A stretch of 64,000 bases of DNA from Lactiplantibacillus paraplantarum (GCF_003641145.1 NZ_CP032744.1:930001-994000), one strand, 5' to 3'; shown: positions 32,079 to 41,611, counted from the stretch's first letter. The notes: a model not told the origin generated them from the letters alone. Program-made: numbers and translations.

Positions 32079-33375
32079 ACAACTTGTGGCGATGCGGTTA
32101 AATACTTATTTTAAGCAGCAACCAGTGACCCCCGCCTTAACGGAACTAAAAACAGAATTAGCAACTGATTTGAATGAAGCGGCCAACGATAAAGAACGTG
32201 GCGGCTTAGATCCTGAAGCGGCCGTTGCGGAAGCATTTAGTGATTTTGGGGATATTAATGATCTGATCCAGCAAGTGAATACTGAGAATGGCGATACAGA
32301 CAAGGTTCGTAGACACCAGATAACGGTGGACGAAGACGGGATTGCCATTGATAATGGTGAAGCTTTAAAGATTAATGCTGAGGGTATCTCCATTAATAAT
32401 GGGGCCATTAAAGCTGATGTGAATGGCTTAAAAGTGGGCCGTTGGACTTTGGATGCTGATGGAATCAATGAACAAGAACCCGCCAATACGGCAGCGCCCA
32501 GTTCCCGCCCAGTTAATTTGGCTGGTGAATACGTGGAACGGTTACCGCTAGTCAATGAACAACGTGTGGCTGTGGCTGACCTAGCAAGTGTGACCATTAG
32601 TTACCGGTCTGCCACAGTGAAGGTGCTGCCAACGCGTGGCACAACGGATGAAGTAATTGTGCGTGAATACATGAATTACAAGAATCCTGCTTATCAAGGA
32701 CAAGTTACGCAGCGTGGTACTGATGTCCAAATTGTTCAGGGAAAGGTCCCATTTTTAATTCCGTTACGGGTACACGTTCAAATCCTGATTCCAGTACAGT
32801 TCAGTGGTAAGCTGGCTTTGAACAGCCGCTCAGGTAATGTTTTAGTAGGTGGTCTAAAACAATTGATGGCAGTTAACCTGAAAGTCATTAGTGGTAGTGC
32901 TCAAGTGACCGCCATGGCAGCAACATCAATGGTAGGTGAACTGACATCTGGTGGTTTGATCATGGATGATGTTCAAGTTACTGAACAACTTGAGTTAGCA
33001 GTTAAGAGTGGGCGCATTCGCTTGAGCAGCGTGACTGCAGGCGCATATGCGGTCAGTGCAACGAGTGGTAGTGTTACCGGTCAGCACTTACGTGGCGGTG
33101 GTCGCTGGATAGCTAAGTCCGGGAGTATCAAGTTAGGTTTTGCTACTATTGCTGGTGATATCGACTTAACGGCCAACAGTGGTTCAATCAAGGTAACGAC
33201 GCCTGTGGATAGTAGTTATCGCTACGAGTTGGAGTCGCAAAGCGGCCGGGTACTCGCACCGAAACACGCGACGGTCGAACATCAGGCGGATGGGTATCAA
33301 ACGGGACGAGTTGGTCAAACAGGAACTTACTTGATTCATGGCCGGGCCCGGTCTGGCACGATTCATTTAAGTTAG
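32062..33375 (+). CDS. DUF4097 protein with N-terminal HAAS-like domain
   Basis: About 437 residues. The first ~70 are helical, with an acidic AVAEAFSDFGDINDLIQQV end, like the HAAS domain that binds PadR partners in other Firmicutes. From about residue 150 come short beta repeats with many Gly/Ser (SRSGNVLVGG, SGSAQVT, SGRIRLSSV, SGSIKL), typical of DUF4097 beta-solenoid. No membrane segment is apparent. ATG at 32062 follows AGGGAGGC. Role unknown; the pairing suggests a sensing or scaffold function under PadR control. Confidence 0.75.
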   Translation: MSAKIEQLVAMRLNTYFKQQPVTPALTELKTELATDLNEAANDKERGGLDPEAAVAEAFSDFGDINDLIQQVNTENGDTDKVRRHQITVDEDGIAIDNGEALKINAEGISINNGAIKADVNGLKVGRWTLDADGINEQEPANTAAPSSRPVNLAGEYVERLPLVNEQRVAVADLASVTISYRSATVKVLPTRGTTDEVIVREYMNYKNPAYQGQVTQRGTDVQIVQGKVPFLIPLRVHVQILIPVQFSGKLALNSRSGNVLVGGLKQLMAVNLKVISGSAQVTAMAATSMVGELTSGGLIMDDVQVTEQLELAVKSGRIRLSSVTAGAYAVSATSGSVTGQHLRGGGRWIAKSGSIKLGFATIAGDIDLTANSGSIKVTTPVDSSYRYELESQSGRVLAPKHATVEHQADGYQTGRVGQTGTYLIHGRARSGTIHLS

Positions 33376-33464
33376 GACTGACTGCTAATCATTTCGTTTG
33401 GGATAACCATTAGCTAGATTGTTGCTAGTGCGCCCATGATTAATTTAATAATTGTGAAATTTAC

Positions 33465-33510
33465 AAGCGGCCGTTTAACGATGATTGATCAGTTAAACGG
33501 CCGCTTAGTT
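33465..33510 (+). terminator. 15-bp hairpin after the PadR operon
   Basis: AAGCGGCCGTTTAAC (33465–33479) pairs perfectly with GTTAAACGGCCGCTT (33492–33506). The T-run is short (AGTTT), so termination may be partial. The rest of 33376–33708 holds no gene. Confidence 0.6.
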
Positions 33511-33708
33511 TGAGTTATGTGAACTGGGAATTTCTCTAAGAACATCGCGGGTTCGTTGATTAGTACACTGATAGTTAGGGACGCTAAATCCACATTAGAA
33601 TGAGCCAAGATGAGTATATCTAGAATTTATAACAGATTTTCGTAGGCAGATGTGATCAAAACAGCTTATAATGAAGACCAGTAGATTACCGGAATGGGGG
33701 CGTTGTTA

Positions 33709-35025
33709 GTGCGAATTAATGAGCAACAATTAATTCAGCGATTAGTACCGCGGTTGCTAAGGGTACGACAAACTAACTTCTATCGAATCATTCAGCGAAC
33801 CTTGATGTTAACGTTCCCGTTTATTTTAATCGGGACGTTTAGCCAGATTATTCAGCTGACTGTTTTGACGAAAACAGGTTTTATAGCTAGTATTTTTCAC
33901 TTATCAAAATGGGTCTCATATTATCGTTACTTGCACTACCCGTTTGATAGTTTAACTGCGTTGACATTAAACGGCGTTGCTGTGGTAGCCGCGTTTGGGG
34001 CGGCCAAGTACCATGCCAAGTTGAATCAACGTGATGACCAATTAGCGGGACTGACCGCGGCAATGGTATTACTGATTATGGCATATCAGTATACGAATCA
34101 AAATCAGGTCGGTATTTTTAATACGTTATTAATTGGAACGAACGGGTTAACGGGGGCCTTGATTGTCGGTGGCTTGACTGGTTTATTCTTTAAATGGTTC
34201 AGTAAACCGGTGCCCGAACAGAGTAGTCCGCATACCACGGATATTCTGGCACGAACGTTTGGTTCGTTGTTACCGATGGCGTTGATGTTAGTCATTGCTT
34301 TGGCTGTGAGCCTCGCTTTGAACTGGCTGATGATCGTCACGTATTCAGCAGAAAGTTGGTCGGCGTTTCAAAAATTTGCGACGACCAGCCATAGTTTGTG
34401 GCTGACTTTTGGGATGGCTGCCTTAACCTTACTGCTAGAAATTCTAGGACTGGCCGGCCCTTATCAAGAACGACTAGTGACTAATAGTGCAACCATGACG
34501 GCTAACTTAAATTACGCCTTAACACATCACTCTGCGTATCATGTGCCATATCCGTATACGGCCAATACGTTGTATCACGCTTTTGGAACCTTTGGTGGGA
34601 CCGGGATGTTATTAGCGCTAGTTATTGCGATTTATATTGGGAGCAATAATCATAATTATCACGTGGTCGCACGCTGGAGTCTATTGCCCGCACTCTTTAA
34701 TAGTAACGGCCCGTTACTAACGGGATTACCAGTTCTGTATAATCCGATTTATCTAATTCCGTTTATTTTAGCCCCCTTAGTTAATATGGGCGTGGCAGCA
34801 CTGGCAATTGGCTGGCACTGGATTCCACCGGTAGTTTATCCGGTTCCTGTGGGGACACCGGGACCGTTAATTGCCTTTATTGGAACTAACGGCAATGTGG
34901 TGGCACTATTACTAGGAATTATTGACTTAGCCTTGTCAGTGGCGATTTATTTACCGTTCATGCGGCTGGCTGAAGCTATCGTGCAGGCAGCCCAAAAGCA
35001 GGCGGGAGGTGTTGAGCATGCGTAA
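33709..35025 (+). CDS. PTS EIIC component, cellobiose type (orphan)
   Basis: About 438 residues, with around ten membrane segments and the EIIC substrate signature region GTPGPLIAFIGTNGN near the C-terminus. This is the sugar channel of a lactose/cellobiose-type phosphotransferase system. No EIIA or EIIB gene is nearby, so it must borrow them or act differently. GTG at 33709 with TGGGGG 8 nt upstream seems a better start than ATG 33694. The end overlaps the next gene by 8 bp. Confidence 0.8.
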   Translation: MRINEQQLIQRLVPRLLRVRQTNFYRIIQRTLMLTFPFILIGTFSQIIQLTVLTKTGFIASIFHLSKWVSYYRYLHYPFDSLTALTLNGVAVVAAFGAAKYHAKLNQRDDQLAGLTAAMVLLIMAYQYTNQNQVGIFNTLLIGTNGLTGALIVGGLTGLFFKWFSKPVPEQSSPHTTDILARTFGSLLPMALMLVIALAVSLALNWLMIVTYSAESWSAFQKFATTSHSLWLTFGMAALTLLLEILGLAGPYQERLVTNSATMTANLNYALTHHSAYHVPYPYTANTLYHAFGTFGGTGMLLALVIAIYIGSNNHNYHVVARWSLLPALFNSNGPLLTGLPVLYNPIYLIPFILAPLVNMGVAALAIGWHWIPPVVYPVPVGTPGPLIAFIGTNGNVVALLLGIIDLALSVAIYLPFMRLAEAIVQAAQKQAGGVEHA

Positions 35026-35902
35026 TCATCCTAATTGGCAACGCCGTCGACGTAGTCTGTTAGTTCTCATCTTAGGCCTACTGTTTTTGGGCTTTCTGAT
35101 TCGCCCGTCTTACCAGTGGACCCAGGCGAACGTGGCCGCAATGGCTGGCCGCCATGATTCACAACTGTCGCCAATTATCATGATTCCTGGCAGTAGTGCG
35201 ACGCAGAATCGGTTTGATACCTTGGTCAAGCAGCTTAACAAGGCTGATCATCGCCAGCATAGTTTGATTAAGCTAACGGTGATGACCAACGATACGATTA
35301 AAATGACTGGGACGTTGCGTGCGCGGGATAATGAACCAGTCATCGTGGTTGGTTTTCAAAATAATCGGGACGGCTATGACAACATTAAGCAACAGGCGCG
35401 GTGGTTTTCACTGGCTTTTAAAAAATTAGCTACCAAATATCAATTTAATAATTTCAAGGCGATTGGACACTCGAATGGTGGCTTGATCTATACCTATTTC
35501 TTTGAACATTATTTCAATCGGGACGACATCACTGTCAAACGGATCATGACCATTGGTTCGCCGTATAACTTCTCGGAAGCTAATTTGAACCATAAGACAC
35601 AGATGTTAGCTGACTTTATTAAGTATCGGGACCGGTTACCTAAGACGGCGACCATGTATTCAGTTGCGGGTACGGAAAATTATGATTCGGATGGGCTTGT
35701 ACCAGCGCGGAGTGTCGAGGCTGGTAAGTATATTTATCAAGGCCAAGTCAAACATTTTACGGAAATTACGGTTACGGGAACGGATGCCCAGCACTCCGAC
35801 TTGCCCCAAAATGCGCAAATTGTGACGTTGATTCGAACGTACATGTTAGACAAACCAAAGCAGAATCGCAAGGGTTTAGTGACGGCCAATACGAGTGAAT
35901 AG
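35018..35902 (+). CDS. Exported alpha/beta hydrolase (DUF915)
   Basis: A 294-residue protein with a basic N-terminus (RRRRSLLVLI), one membrane anchor at residues ~12–28 and an alpha/beta hydrolase domain outside the cell. PIIMIPGSSATQNRF is the start of the fold, GHSNGG holds the nucleophile Ser, and the C-terminal HSDLPQN gives the His. DUF915 proteins are lipase-like cell-surface hydrolases common in lactobacilli. ATG at 35018 is behind GGGAGG. Co-translated with the EIIC gene. Confidence 0.85.
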   Translation: MRNHPNWQRRRRSLLVLILGLLFLGFLIRPSYQWTQANVAAMAGRHDSQLSPIIMIPGSSATQNRFDTLVKQLNKADHRQHSLIKLTVMTNDTIKMTGTLRARDNEPVIVVGFQNNRDGYDNIKQQARWFSLAFKKLATKYQFNNFKAIGHSNGGLIYTYFFEHYFNRDDITVKRIMTIGSPYNFSEANLNHKTQMLADFIKYRDRLPKTATMYSVAGTENYDSDGLVPARSVEAGKYIYQGQVKHFTEITVTGTDAQHSDLPQNAQIVTLIRTYMLDKPKQNRKGLVTANTSE

Positions 35903-36026
35903 CAACTTACTTGTGTCAATTGACGTATTCAGTCCAATACGTGGTTGGCTGGGATGGCCGTGGTTATTAGGAAATTTAGGGTGTTATTAAGAATTGTGGT
36001 AAAATTTGGTCATGGAGGTGGCTGAA

Positions 36027-36905
36027 ATGTCCACACAAACACCAGTACATCGCAATCGGGTCCTGACCTTAATTCGTTCCTATTATCCGAATTTAAGTGT
36101 GACCGACCGTAAAATTGCCGACTATATTATTGCCGACCCTGTTAAGACGGCGGCTCAGTCGATCTCAGATTTAGCGGCCGCGGTCGGCGTTTCAACGGCC
36201 ACGGTTTCGCGGTTTGTCAAGCGAATCAGTTTTAGTAGTTTCCGTGACTTTTCGCGTGAACTAACTGCGGCTGAACCGATTGAACAAACTAATGCGGAAG
36301 CTTTTCAAGATGTCGAAAAACAAACAACTTTCAAAGGAATTGCCGAATCAACGTTCAATAGCATTCGTAGCTCGCTCGATCAGACGAGCCAGGTCATGAC
36401 GGAAAGTGATCTTAAGCAAGCGGTGGAATTACTATTAAACGCGCGTTCAATTGGCTTTTATGGTCTCGGAGGTTCTGCTGTGGCGGCCTTAGATGGCTAC
36501 CATAAGTTTGTTCGTACCGGCATTCCATGTGCGCATAATAGTGATTATGATATGCAGCTCATGCAGGCGGCCCAGATGAACGCCAATGACGTGGCGGTAG
36601 TTATCTCGCATACGGGTCGTAATCAACAAACGCTACAAGTGCTATCGACTTTAAATGCGCAAGGGGTGCCAGTGATTGCACTGACCAGTTTTGGTAATTC
36701 ACCACTGGCTAAGGATAGTACCGTCGCGTTTATTTCAGTAGCTGAAGAAATTAATTATCGGTCAGAAGGCCTGACATCGTTAATTGCTCAAATGAGTATT
36801 ATCGATAGTCTTTTCTTGATGACTGCCGTACATGGCAATATTGAGATGGCAGAAAGTCTTGGCCGAGTTCGCGAGGCTATTAGTCAGACGCGAACGGAGC
36901 TTTAA
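36027..36905 (+). CDS. MurR/RpiR family transcriptional regulator
   Basis: A 292-residue regulator. The N-terminal helix-turn-helix (VTDRKIADYI … VSTATVSRFVKRI, residues ~20–70) is followed by a SIS sugar-isomerase domain (SIGFYGLGGSA … VVISHTGRNQQT). Family members sense phosphosugars such as MurNAc-6-P or ribose-5-P. The neighbours are an orphan EIIC and a GH25-like wall protein, so an amino-sugar or wall-recycling signal is plausible. ATG at 36027 has TGGAGGTGG before it. Confidence 0.85.
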   Translation: MSTQTPVHRNRVLTLIRSYYPNLSVTDRKIADYIIADPVKTAAQSISDLAAAVGVSTATVSRFVKRISFSSFRDFSRELTAAEPIEQTNAEAFQDVEKQTTFKGIAESTFNSIRSSLDQTSQVMTESDLKQAVELLLNARSIGFYGLGGSAVAALDGYHKFVRTGIPCAHNSDYDMQLMQAAQMNANDVAVVISHTGRNQQTLQVLSTLNAQGVPVIALTSFGNSPLAKDSTVAFISVAEEINYRSEGLTSLIAQMSIIDSLFLMTAVHGNIEMAESLGRVREAISQTRTEL

Positions 36906-36929
36906 CGCTGTAGGCAAAGGATTGATGAG

Positions 36930-37706
36930 ATGACAAAGCGACAACATTATCGACCGGTATATGCGAAAACGCGCTGGGCGCGGTGGCGCCATCGAATTGG
37001 CTGGTTATTAGTCTTAGTAGTCGTCATTGGAAGCGTCTGGGGCGGCTTGCTCTGGTTACGGTGGCGTAGTAACGCTGTTGTAAGTGGCTTCGATGTGCGT
37101 GGGGTCGCCGTTTCACAGAATGACGGTTATTTAGATTTTGCCGCCTTGCAAAATGACGGTCTTAAATTTGTCTATTTGCATGCTACCCAAGGTGCCAGTT
37201 ATACGGATGATAACTTTTCCAGTAATTATGAACGCATTGTCGGCACGAGTCTTGGAGTGGGCGTCGTTCATACCTTTAGTTTTTCATCGACGGCTGCGGC
37301 TCAAGCGGCCTATTTTGAAAAGACCGTGGGTGACAGTGTAGGGAATTTACCGATTGCCATTCAGGTGCAATATTACGGTGACTACACGGATAAGACGATT
37401 GCGGTCAGAAAGAGTCGTGCCAAACTTAAGGCCTTGGTTACGACGCTGACGCAAGATTATGACCGCGCATGCGTGGTTTGGTCAACACCAGCGGTTGCTA
37501 AGCAGATCGTTAAGCCAGCACTTAAACATACGGCTTTGTGGCTTGATACGGTTAAGACACATCAACAAGGCCAGCGCGTGATGTTCATGCATTATTCTGA
37601 TCGGGCAGTGTATCGCCAAAATGGCACGCGGCAAGAATTTACGGGCGTTTTATTCAACGGTAGTACTGAGGCGTTCAATAAAGTTGTTGCGCAGGGGCTG
37701 AATTGA
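36930..37706 (+). CDS. GH25-fold lysozyme-like membrane protein without catalytic acids
   Basis: A 258-residue protein with a basic N-terminus, one membrane anchor (residues 24–44) and a GH25 barrel. FDVRGVAVSQNDG matches the GIDVSxxQG start of the family and retains Asp 55; KFVYLHATQG matches KFVxIKATEG but has Gln for Glu; the catalytic LDVE place reads AIQVQYYG, with Gln 145 and Gln 147 for Asp and Glu. So muramidase activity is doubtful; it may bind rather than cut glycan. It follows the RpiR gene by 24 nt, probably in one transcript. Confidence 0.8.
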   Translation: MTKRQHYRPVYAKTRWARWRHRIGWLLVLVVVIGSVWGGLLWLRWRSNAVVSGFDVRGVAVSQNDGYLDFAALQNDGLKFVYLHATQGASYTDDNFSSNYERIVGTSLGVGVVHTFSFSSTAAAQAAYFEKTVGDSVGNLPIAIQVQYYGDYTDKTIAVRKSRAKLKALVTTLTQDYDRACVVWSTPAVAKQIVKPALKHTALWLDTVKTHQQGQRVMFMHYSDRAVYRQNGTRQEFTGVLFNGSTEAFNKVVAQGLN

Positions 37707-37888
37707 AACGAGTGACCAGCATCATCTGATGAGTCGATAACTGGGTAGGCTAGTAGTTTGTGTGCTGCCATAGCGCTGCCTGAAAAGTTCACTCAATCGC
37801 AGAAGGGCGCGTGAACGGCAAGCCAATTAGCAAGTCCGTTTTAATCATGATCGGTAAATTGACAGCATGTGGTTACTTAAAATAGTTA

Positions 37889-37937
37889 AAAATAAGTCGC
37901 AAGTGCAGGCAAATAGCCTAACTTGCGACTTATTTTA
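37889..37937. terminator. Bidirectional terminator
   Basis: AAAATAAGTCGCAAGT (37889–37904) pairs with ACTTGCGACTTATTTT (37921–37936), and an inner AGGC/GCCT extends it. It lies between the convergent GH25-like and DUF4828 genes. Confidence 0.85.
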
Positions 37938-38303
37938 TGAAGCATTCGGTGATAGGATAACGTAACTACGATCATCAGCTTCATCGAAGAGGGTCACGGG
38001 ACGTTGTTCGTTAGCGCGTACCTCAAGGTGAAAGCCATATTGGTCAAGTAAGACGAGCGCACTTACCGAGATTGATTCAACAGTTGCTGGCATTGAGCGC
38101 CCGTCGATGCGAATCATCATATTGGGGTCGATTTCAAGGGTATGATCCCGGTGATGTGCTTCGTCACGATAGGTCCAAGTCCCAGCGTAAAAGACTGCCA
38201 AGTCACCATCAGCGACTGTACTAGGATGTCGTTTGCGAACTAATGTACTGGAGAGCCCTGCTAGCAATGATAAACCAAATAAAATTACACCACGCCGCTT
38301 CAC
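37935..38303 (-). CDS. DUF4828 domain protein
   Basis: A 122-residue protein with a short hydrophobic N-terminus (RRGVILFGLSLLAGLSS) and a small beta domain containing AVFYAGTWTYRD and DHTLEIDPNMMIRIDG. This fits DUF4828, known only from lactobacilli and relatives, function unknown. It is probably membrane-tethered. AGAAAGAAGGTTG lies before the start. Confidence 0.7.
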   Translation of the reverse strand: MKRRGVILFGLSLLAGLSSTLVRKRHPSTVADGDLAVFYAGTWTYRDEAHHRDHTLEIDPNMMIRIDGRSMPATVESISVSALVLLDQYGFHLEVRANEQRPVTLFDEADDRSYVILSPNAS

Positions 38304-38496
38304 TGGATCAACCTTCTTTCTGAATAAATCTATAGTTAAAATATACCACTAAAATGCCGTTAACGTCACGTAATAAGTGGATTCTTATTAAAGCCTTTAT
38401 GTGGCTGTCACTTGCAAGTAATGAACGTAATATTTGCCGAAATTGGTAAGGGCGGTAACTATTTTTTTTGAATAAATTGGCGTTCTGATTGGAAAT

Positions 38497-38525
38497 TACT
38501 GGGTGAGTGTGTTAATCTATATAAT
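38497..38525 (+). promoter_or_regulatory. Promoter of the cold-shock gene with long leader
   Basis: TTACTG (38497–38502) and TATAAT (38520–38525) are 17 bp apart. Transcription from here would give a leader of about 115 nt before the csp start, as is typical of cold-shock genes whose leader controls stability and translation. Confidence 0.65.
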
Positions 38526-38648
38526 GTGATTGGCATTTATGTGAAGTTTTAAAGTATCATTTAATTGTGTTACCGTAAATTCTTTATAGGTGTTAATAAC
38601 AGTTGTTTTGTTACTTTTATTTTTTTATATCCTAGGAGGATTTAGTTC

Positions 38649-38849
38649 ATGAAAAATGGTACTGTAAAATGGTTCAATGCTGATAAGGGTTATGGTTTTA
38701 TTACTGGTGAAGATGGCAACGATGTATTCGTTCACTTCTCAGCTATCCAAACTGACGGTTTCAAGACCTTAGAAGAAGGCCAAAAAGTTACCTTTGATGA
38801 AGAATCAAGCGATCGTGGCCCACAAGCTGCTAACGTTGTTCCTCAATAA
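38649..38849 (+). CDS. csp: Cold shock protein (CspA family)
   Basis: A 66-residue single cold-shock domain. The RNA-binding motifs KGYGFI (RNP1) and VFVHF (RNP2) are intact. It acts as an RNA chaperone at low temperature. Ribosome site TAGGAGGATT; a terminator follows at 38864–38892. Confidence 0.96.
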   Translation: MKNGTVKWFNADKGYGFITGEDGNDVFVHFSAIQTDGFKTLEEGQKVTFDEESSDRGPQAANVVPQ

Positions 38850-38863
38850 GCTTAGCTTTTAAA

Positions 38864-38892
38864 AGGGCTGCCCGCGTGGCGGCTCTTTTTTT
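38864..38892 (+). terminator. Terminator after csp
   Basis: AGGGCTGCC (38864–38872) pairs with GGCGGCTCT (38878–38886) with two G·U pairs, then seven T. Confidence 0.8.
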
Positions 38893-39037
38893 ATGGCTTT
38901 AAACGGGCGGGACATCTTTTAATCCTTCTAGCCCAACTCAGCGGTGAAAACTGGTAAAATAGAACCTAAGAAAGCAAGTTAAGTAAGCGCCACCAATCAC
39001 GACTGGTTGACTAGCGCCGTTGAGAGGGGTCAAATCA

Positions 39038-40045
39038 ATGTTAAAATTAGGAATTATTGGAACGAACTGGATTACGCAACAGTTTATTGATGCCGCGGTT
39101 GAATCAACTGAATGGCAGCTGACGACTGTTTATTCCCGGCACGCGGAAACTGCGCGGGCCTTTGCTGACAAGAATCATGCTGATGAAATTTTTACCGACT
39201 TGGATGCATTTTTCAGTCAGGGAAGTTTTGACACGGTCTACATTGCGTCACCGAATAGTCTGCACTTTGCTCAGGCTAAACAGGCTATTGCGTACGGCAA
39301 GCATGTTATTGTTGAAAAGCCGGCCGTGGCGAATCAGCAAGAATTTGAACAGTTAGATGCCGTTTTGAAGGCCCACCCAGATGTGTTACTGTTTGAGGCG
39401 GCTCGGCAAATTCATGAAGTTAACTTCCAGCGTGTCAAGGACCAGATTAAGAAGTTGTCCTTAGTTCAAGGTGCAACGCTAACTTACATGAAGTACTCGT
39501 CACGGTATGATGCTGTACTGGCCGGCGAAGAACCCAATATTTTCTCACTGAACTTTGCGGGTGGGGCGCTTCAAGACTTAGGGGTCTACTTAGCCTATGA
39601 CGCGGTTGGCTGGTTCGGGATGCCAGAAGAGGTAGCTTACTACCCAACACTGACTCGAACAGGCGTAGATGGTAAGGGTGTTGCGATTTTGCGTTACGCG
39701 GATTTTACAGTGACGTTGAACGTTGGTAAGACAAGTAACTCGTTCTTACCATCAGAAATTAACGGTCTGCGCGACGCTATCGTGATGGACAACCCAGCCG
39801 AACTAGGCCAAGTTACCTATCAAGATAAGGCGGGGCAAGCACATGATTTAGGGGTGCAACCGGATGCCAATCCAATGCTGGCTGAAGCACGCGATTTTGC
39901 GGCTGTCATCAATGATCCGACTAGTCATCAGGCGGAATACTTAGCTTGGCGACAACTTAGTCGAAATGTTAATAAACTATTATTTAATTTGCGGCAGTCA
40001 GGGCACCTTTATTTTACGGGTGAAGCGCCTGAGACCGATAAATAG
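39038..40045 (+). CDS. Gfo/Idh/MocA family oxidoreductase
   Basis: A 335-residue dehydrogenase: LKLGIIGTNWITQQ is the NAD site, VEKPAV (family EKP) lies near residue 93, and GGALQDLGVYLAYD is in the substrate domain. Substrate unknown. ATG at 39038 with GAGAGGGGTC upstream; the frame also runs from a TTG at 39020 that would cover this site. It is unrelated in detail to the similar gene at 8982–9956, sharing only the fold. Confidence 0.87.
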   Translation: MLKLGIIGTNWITQQFIDAAVESTEWQLTTVYSRHAETARAFADKNHADEIFTDLDAFFSQGSFDTVYIASPNSLHFAQAKQAIAYGKHVIVEKPAVANQQEFEQLDAVLKAHPDVLLFEAARQIHEVNFQRVKDQIKKLSLVQGATLTYMKYSSRYDAVLAGEEPNIFSLNFAGGALQDLGVYLAYDAVGWFGMPEEVAYYPTLTRTGVDGKGVAILRYADFTVTLNVGKTSNSFLPSEINGLRDAIVMDNPAELGQVTYQDKAGQAHDLGVQPDANPMLAEARDFAAVINDPTSHQAEYLAWRQLSRNVNKLLFNLRQSGHLYFTGEAPETDK

Positions 40046-40057
40046 AAATGAGGCACT

Positions 40058-41392
40058 ATGTTAGACGTATTTAAAACTAAATTTGCAGCGGCGGGGTTCA
40101 CGGAATTATCACCGATTCAGACGGCGGTAGCCGAGCCACTCGCGGCTGGTCAATCGGTATTAGGACTTGCGCCCACAGGTTCTGGTAAGACCCTGGCGTT
40201 TACGTGGCCGATGCTTGAAGCACTCCGGGTAGGCGAAGGGACTCAGGCACTCATCTTAGCGCCATCCCAAGAGCTGGCGATGCAAACAACCAACGTGGTG
40301 CGTGAATGGGGGCAATTGATTGATGCCAAAGTCCTTGCGATTACTGGTGGGGCGAACGTAAAACGGCAGATGGAGAAGCTCAAGAAGCATCCTGAAGTGA
40401 TCGTCGGTACGCCGGGACGAATTACTAACTTGATTGCGGATGGTAAAATCAAGCTGGGGCATTTGAAGATGATGATCGTCGACGAGGCGGATGAACTGTT
40501 GACGGATGAGACCTTGGATCAGATTCGCGAGATTCTTGATGCAACGTTTGCTGAAACGTTACAGTTAGGCTTCTTCTCGGCAACGGAAACGAAAATCTTA
40601 GACGAGCTTCCTCGGTGGTTTGGGCAGCAGGTTGAAAAGATCGATGTGCGTGCCATTGATCAGACACAGGGGGTAGTTCGTCACCGGACGATGCAAGTGG
40701 GTAATCGTCACCGGGTCGATCTATTAAAGCGTATCAGTCGTGTCGATCACATGCGGGCACTAGTATTTTTCAATAAGATGCAAGAACTCCAGCATGTAGC
40801 CTTGGAATTACGTCACCAGCACGTGAGCTACGTTGCTTTGACGAGTAATCAGCGGCAAGTTGAACGGGAAAAGGCGCTACGGTTGTTCCGGCAAGGCAAG
40901 GTCGGTTTATTGTTAACGACAGATTTGGCAGCTCGGGGCTTAGATGTGCCTGAGTTGCCAGCGGTAATTAATTATCAATTGCCTAAAGACGTCACGACCT
41001 ACATTCACCGGAGTGGCCGGACAGGTCGAATGGGTGCTGACGGGTTAGTCCTGACTTTTGGGGATGACCATGATGTGCGGGACTTTAAGAAAATGATGGC
41101 TAATACGAACTATGAGATCAAGCCAGGATATTTAGTTGATTATCATATTGTCGACACCAAGCCGGACAAAGTGATTCCACCATTGACGTTTGACCATCCA
41201 GAGAAGGCTGGCAACGCGGCTAGCAGTCGCCACCGGGTTACGCCTGCTGGACATCCGGATAAGGTTAAACACGTTGAGACGAGCCGCGAGCGGCCTGTTA
41301 AGACGATACCTAACAAGAAAAAAGGTCATAATAAGCATTCTAAGAAAAAAGGCATGCGTAAAAAGAATCGTGACCGCTTTAGCAATCAGTAA
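40058..41392 (+). CDS. DEAD-box RNA helicase
   Basis: A 444-residue helicase: Q-motif LSPIQTAV, Walker A APTGSGKT (about 42–49), DEAD in MIVDEADELL, SAT in FFSATET, and HRSGRTGR in domain 2. The C-terminal ~70 residues are very basic (KKKGHNKHSKKKGMRKKN), fit for RNA binding. It likely works in ribosome assembly or mRNA turnover. 12 nt after the oxidoreductase, with a weak ribosome site (GAGGC). Confidence 0.9.
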   Translation: MLDVFKTKFAAAGFTELSPIQTAVAEPLAAGQSVLGLAPTGSGKTLAFTWPMLEALRVGEGTQALILAPSQELAMQTTNVVREWGQLIDAKVLAITGGANVKRQMEKLKKHPEVIVGTPGRITNLIADGKIKLGHLKMMIVDEADELLTDETLDQIREILDATFAETLQLGFFSATETKILDELPRWFGQQVEKIDVRAIDQTQGVVRHRTMQVGNRHRVDLLKRISRVDHMRALVFFNKMQELQHVALELRHQHVSYVALTSNQRQVEREKALRLFRQGKVGLLLTTDLAARGLDVPELPAVINYQLPKDVTTYIHRSGRTGRMGADGLVLTFGDDHDVRDFKKMMANTNYEIKPGYLVDYHIVDTKPDKVIPPLTFDHPEKAGNAASSRHRVTPAGHPDKVKHVETSRERPVKTIPNKKKGHNKHSKKKGMRKKNRDRFSNQ

Positions 41393-41439
41393 TTGCCAAA
41401 ATGCACAATCCGTGAGATGATATTTTACGGATTGTTAAT

Positions 41440-41512
41440 GGCCTCATAGCACAACTGGATAGGGCACCCGCCTCCTAAGCGGTTGATCCCGGTTCGAGTC
41501 CGGGTGGGGTCA
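41440..41512 (+). tRNA. tRNA-Arg(CCU), prophage integration site
   Basis: A complete cloverleaf: acceptor GGCCTCA with TGGGGTC, anticodon loop CTCCTAA (anticodon CCT), T-arm CCCGG-TTCGAGT-CCGGG and discriminator A; CCA is not encoded. The integrase gene begins its stop 120 nt away and faces the tRNA, so the 3' part of this tRNA is very likely the attachment core. Confidence 0.93.
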
Positions 41513-41527
41513 TATTTATATCAAACT

Positions 41528-41575
41528 AACCGCTTCGTATCAACTTAAAACGTTGGTATGAAGCGGTTTTTGTTT
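41528..41575 (+). terminator. Terminator after tRNA-Arg
   Basis: AACCGCTTCGTATCAAC (41528–41544) pairs, with two G·U, with GTTGGTATGAAGCGGTT (41552–41568), followed by TTTTGTTTTT. Confidence 0.85.
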
Positions 41576-41611
41576 TTGATAAAACGCTTAAAAACGGTAT
41601 AAAATGATATT

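Noticed and set aside
41440..41512. Exact attL core
   Set aside because: The right attachment site is outside the window, so the duplicated core cannot be delimited.
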